Assembly: GCA_021845325.1 (NCBI GenBank)
Contig: JAKBRR010000071.1
Location: 1 to 7,589 of the forward strand
Direction: 5' to 3'
Origin: Thermoplasmata archaeon
GTDB taxonomy: Archaea; Thermoplasmatota; Thermoplasmata; Thermoplasmatales; Thermoplasmataceae
DNA length: 7,589 nt
Under the pieces are notes generated by a model. That model did not search any database. It was not told the DNA's origin and saw only the letters and a list, made by a program, of their open reading frames with translations. This document shows, one piece after another, positions 6,531 to 7,589 of this stretch (within the stretch, counting starts at the first letter, position 1; the number at the start of each line of letters is the position of its first letter). A program made the position numbers and the translations under genes.

Positions 6531-6540
6531 TATTATATAT
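6531..6540 (+). promoter_or_regulatory. Putative TATA box of the 48-residue RHH-like gene
   Basis: TATTATATAT, with a predicted transcription start near 6562, five nt before ATG 6567. No SD precedes that ATG, consistent with leaderless-type initiation. Confidence 0.5.
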
Positions 6541-6566
6541 GAACTATGATTTACTATATCTGCATT

Positions 6567-6713
6567 ATGAATTCTAAAAACATAGTACCGATAGTAGCAA
6601 AAAGGACAACAAGAGATGCTCTAAAAGCTCTGAAATTTGACTTGAGAGTAGAATCTATAGATGAGGTTTTGAAAGTTCTAATCGACGAGCATAAGCAGAG
6701 AGAGGTTCTTTGA
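6567..6713 (+). CDS. 48-residue RHH-like DNA-binding protein
   Basis: A short basic protein: an N-terminal strand-like segment (KNIVPIVAKRTT) followed by two helices (RDALKALKFDLRV and SIDEVLKVLIDEHKQR). This is the layout of CopG/Arc-type RHH proteins, so probably a dimeric repressor. The end of the gene shares an exact 18-bp stretch (6702-6719) with the end of the RHH gene at 7044-7202, including the stop and the following ATGGA. That indicates common descent of the junction even though the N-terminal halves differ. It lies head-to-head with the winged-helix/RHH regulator. Confidence 0.68.
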   Translation: MNSKNIVPIVAKRTTRDALKALKFDLRVESIDEVLKVLIDEHKQREVL

Positions 6714-6719
6714 AATGGA
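6702..6719 (+). repeat. 18-bp direct repeat, copy 1
   Basis: Exactly repeated at 7191-7208. It covers the last codons of an RHH gene, its stop, and the first five bases of the following frame (GAGGTTCTTTGAAATGGA). Confidence 0.85.
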
Positions 6720-6749
6720 GCATAAAAAAATGAGTGAGGGGGGACTGGG
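6715..6749 (+). pseudogene. Truncated start of a small membrane-protein gene
   Basis: ATG 6715 follows the 48-residue RHH-like gene by 1 nt and begins MEHKK. It aligns with the start of the membrane-protein gene at 7412 (TGAAATGGARCATAAAAA shared, then AATGA in both). After about ten codons the similarity stops and the frame continues antisense to the RHH gene at 6750-6920, with no membrane segments comparable to 7412. I read it as the remnant of a third copy of the module, cut off at the minus-strand gene. The frame stays open to 7047 but that extension is most likely a shadow. Right boundary approximate. Confidence 0.45.
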
Positions 6750-6920
6750 TCAGGGCTTCTTTCTTTTAACAGGTTCCACATTCTCGAATAACTTATCTCG
6801 TAATGCTTCCTTGAAGAACTCAGTTACTCCGGTGTATCCTTTCTCCGGGTGTTTCTTGATATATTCCTCAACCTCATCGTATAATTCTTCAGGGATGCTC
6901 AAGGTTCTGTATTTTGACAC
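6750..6920 (-). CDS. Ribbon-helix-helix (CopG-type) regulator
   Basis: A 56-residue protein: strand YRTLSIPEEL, helix 1 YDEVEEYIKKHP, turn KGYTGV, helix 2 TEFFKEALRDKL, and a basic tail ending KRKKP. This is a typical RHH repressor that would bind DNA as a dimer through the N-terminal strand. GTG 6920 is preferred over ATG 6953 because it lies 26 bp from the centre of the TATA box (6941-6950), and because the paralogue at 7044 has a GTG at the same aligned place. It is divergent from that paralogue, so cross-regulation is likely (inference). DNA around TACAGAACCTTGAG is identical in both. Confidence 0.82.
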   Translation of the reverse strand: MSKYRTLSIPEELYDEVEEYIKKHPEKGYTGVTEFFKEALRDKLFENVEPVKRKKP

Positions 6921-6940
6921 GAGCCCATTATGTGTTAAGT

Positions 6941-6950
6941 ATAATATAAA
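6941..6950 (-). promoter_or_regulatory. TATA box of the leftward RHH gene
   Basis: Minus-strand TTTATATTAT, centred 26 bp from GTG 6920, predicting a leaderless transcript. A TGTGTTA motif lies on each side (6931-6937 and 6956-6962, plus strand). Confidence 0.55.
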
Positions 6951-6966
6951 CAATATGTGTTATGGA

Positions 6967-6984
6967 TATGTTATCAGTAACATA
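6967..6984. promoter_or_regulatory. Candidate operator 1 (inverted repeat)
   Basis: TATGTTA-TCAG-TAACATA has perfect 7-bp arms around 4 bp. It lies just upstream of the rightward TATA box and between the two divergent RHH promoters, where an RHH repressor could act on both. The core TGTTA-N4-TAACA recurs at 7005-7018. Confidence 0.5.
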
Positions 6985-6985
6985 A

Positions 6986-6996
6986 CTTTTATTAAT
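6986..6996 (+). promoter_or_regulatory. TATA box of the rightward RHH/membrane operon
   Basis: CTTTTATTAAT, with a predicted transcription start near 7017-7018, immediately before ATG 7020. It is bracketed by the two inverted repeats at 6967-6984 and 7005-7018. Confidence 0.5.
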
Positions 6997-7004
6997 GACT
7001 GTTG

Positions 7005-7018
7005 TGTTACAGGTAACA
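7005..7018. promoter_or_regulatory. Candidate operator 2 (inverted repeat)
   Basis: TGTTAC-AG-GTAACA has perfect 6-bp arms. It is centred 36 bp from operator 1 and covers the predicted transcription start of the rightward operon, a position suited to repression. Confidence 0.5.
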
Positions 7019-7043
7019 TATGGCTTCAAAAGGAGGTAACAGC

Positions 7044-7202
7044 GTGAACTACAGAACCTTGAGTCTTCCTGAGTCTCTTGTAAATCAGGTTGAGAAAAGA
7101 ATAAGAGACGGTGAAGGGGGGTATACTACTATAACCGAGTATGTGAAAGAAGCCATAAGGGAAAAAATGAGCAAAGAAAGCGAAATAAGGGAGGTTCTTT
7201 GA
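7044..7202 (+). CDS. Ribbon-helix-helix regulator, first gene of a membrane-protein operon
   Basis: A 52-residue RHH protein: strand YRTLSLPESL, helix 1 VNQVEKRIRDG, turn GGYTTI, helix 2 TEYVKEAIREKM, then a short tail ending IREVL. About half its core residues match the divergent paralogue at 6750-6920. GTG 7044 is preferred because it has a near-perfect SD (AGGAGGT, 7031-7037, 7 nt before it) and aligns with the GTG of the paralogue. ATG 7020 in the same frame lies almost at the predicted transcription start and could give a 60-residue form (MASKGGNS extension) by leaderless initiation. Likely autoregulator through the adjacent inverted repeats. The next gene starts 1 nt after its TGA. Confidence 0.82.
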   Translation: MNYRTLSLPESLVNQVEKRIRDGEGGYTTITEYVKEAIREKMSKESEIREVL

Positions 7203-7208
7203 AATGGA
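7191..7208 (+). repeat. 18-bp direct repeat, copy 2
   Basis: Identical to 6702-6719, at the junction between the RHH gene (7044-7202) and the first membrane-protein gene. Part of it, TGAAATGGA, recurs at 7408-7416. Confidence 0.85.
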
Positions 7209-7410
7209 AGCCGAAAAACCAACCAGGCAGAATATACTCATAGCGAGCGCATTTCCAGGATTGTTCGTATTTTTATTCATGCCGCTGGCATCCCATTCAG
7301 TGTTGTTTGTGGTGGATCTGGCCTATTCGGTGGTCACCTGGTGGTTATGTGTTCTCTTCCTGGTTACTCTTCACGGTGTGAAACTGATAGGAACAAGGGA
7401 GGTCGCCTGA
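7204..7410 (+). CDS. Small two-span membrane protein, unknown
   Basis: A 68-residue protein with two predicted membrane spans (about 10-33 and 36-59), the second including VTWWLCVLFLV, and short polar ends. ATG 7204 has SD GGAGGT at 7190-7195, inside the end of the RHH gene, so it is translationally linked to it. No family is recognised. Its GC content (31 of 60 in line 7321-7380) is high for the window. Tiny membrane proteins behind RHH regulators occur in archaeal mobile elements and toxin-antitoxin-like pairs, but no toxin function can be asserted. Confidence 0.72.
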   Translation: MEAEKPTRQNILIASAFPGLFVFLFMPLASHSVLFVVDLAYSVVTWWLCVLFLVTLHGVKLIGTREVA

Positions 7411-7411
7411 A

Positions 7412-7588
7412 ATGGAACATAAAAAGAATGATAAGGAAATGAAAACAGCACTTGTTCTTCTGCTTCCAATTTTCATATTTACTATGCTGGCCATTGTGGG
7501 ATTCACTGTAGCCGGTTATCTTGCTTTTCTGTTTCTTGGATCTGTCCTAACCATGATATTTACAAATATAGGAGGGCGAGAACGATAA
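7412..7588 (+). CDS. Small two-span membrane protein, unknown
   Basis: A complete 58-residue protein starting MEHKKNDKEMK, then two adjoining hydrophobic segments (about 12-31 and 33-51), and a basic end GGRER. ATG 7412 is 1 nt after the TGA of the previous gene, with SD GGGAGGT 7 nt upstream. The TAA at 7586-7588 lies at the window edge and is preceded by another SD-like GGAGGG (7571-7576), so the operon probably continues to the right, perhaps with an ATG overlapping this stop. The start is repeated in truncated form at 6715. Confidence 0.72.
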   Translation: MEHKKNDKEMKTALVLLLPIFIFTMLAIVGFTVAGYLAFLFLGSVLTMIFTNIGGRER

Positions 7589-7589
7589 T

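Noticed and set aside
6750..7047. Rightward continuation of the frame starting at 6715
   Set aside because: It is antisense to a convincing RHH gene and crosses its promoter; only the first codons show homology.
7026..7280. Minus-strand open frame of 84 codons
   Set aside because: Shadow of the rightward RHH and membrane-protein genes, which have SDs and family features.
1..7589. CRISPR array, tRNA, rRNA or insertion-sequence ends
   Set aside because: No regularly spaced repeats, cloverleaf-type sequences or transposase genes were seen on reading both strands.

Overview
The window looks archaeal. TATA-like boxes sit about 26 bp upstream of several start codons, so some transcripts would be leaderless or have very short leaders. 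Downstream genes in operons carry Shine-Dalgarno (SD) sequences of the GGAGGT type, arginine is mostly AGA/AGG, and there are several small ribbon-helix-helix (RHH) regulators and an archaeal-style winged-helix protein. I cannot name the species. A euryarchaeal or Thermoplasmata-like host is a guess. The gene content (defence-type proteins, many small regulators, small membrane proteins, patchy base composition) fits an accessory region such as a defence island, integrated element or plasmid rather than core chromosome.

Left part (1-4140). A DndC-like PAPS-reductase-family gene (169-1182, +) runs convergently into a minus-strand operon. In transcription order that operon is a possible 24-residue leader peptide (4096-4022), a C2HC zinc-finger protein (4017-3562), a zinc-ribbon plus DUF4145/HEPN-like protein (3565-2873, GTG start overlapping the previous stop), and a 557-residue GHKL ATPase of MutL/Hsp90/MORC type (2871-1198). 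The tight coupling suggests these three proteins act together. DndC-like enzymes and MORC-like ATPases are both known from anti-viral modification and restriction settings, so this is the best candidate for an undescribed system. No DndD, DndE, cysteine desulfurase, nuclease or helicase is present in the window.

Middle (4141-6064). A palindromic TATA box at 4131-4138 could serve both the minus-strand operon and a rightward pair of small overlapping genes (4246-4476 and 4473-4637). A strikingly AT-rich convergent pair follows: a four-helix membrane protein (4688-5143, +) and an unrecognised 279-residue protein (5987-5148, -), with 4 bp between their stop codons.

Right part (6065-7589). This is a regulatory cluster of four RHH domains in about 1.1 kb: a winged-helix/RHH fusion (-), a 48-residue RHH-like protein (+), and two paralogous, divergently transcribed RHH proteins around an intergenic region with paired inverted repeats. 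The rightward RHH gene leads an operon of two tiny two-helix membrane proteins. Short sequence repeats and a truncated copy of one membrane-gene start at 6715 indicate duplication and decay of an RHH plus membrane-protein module.
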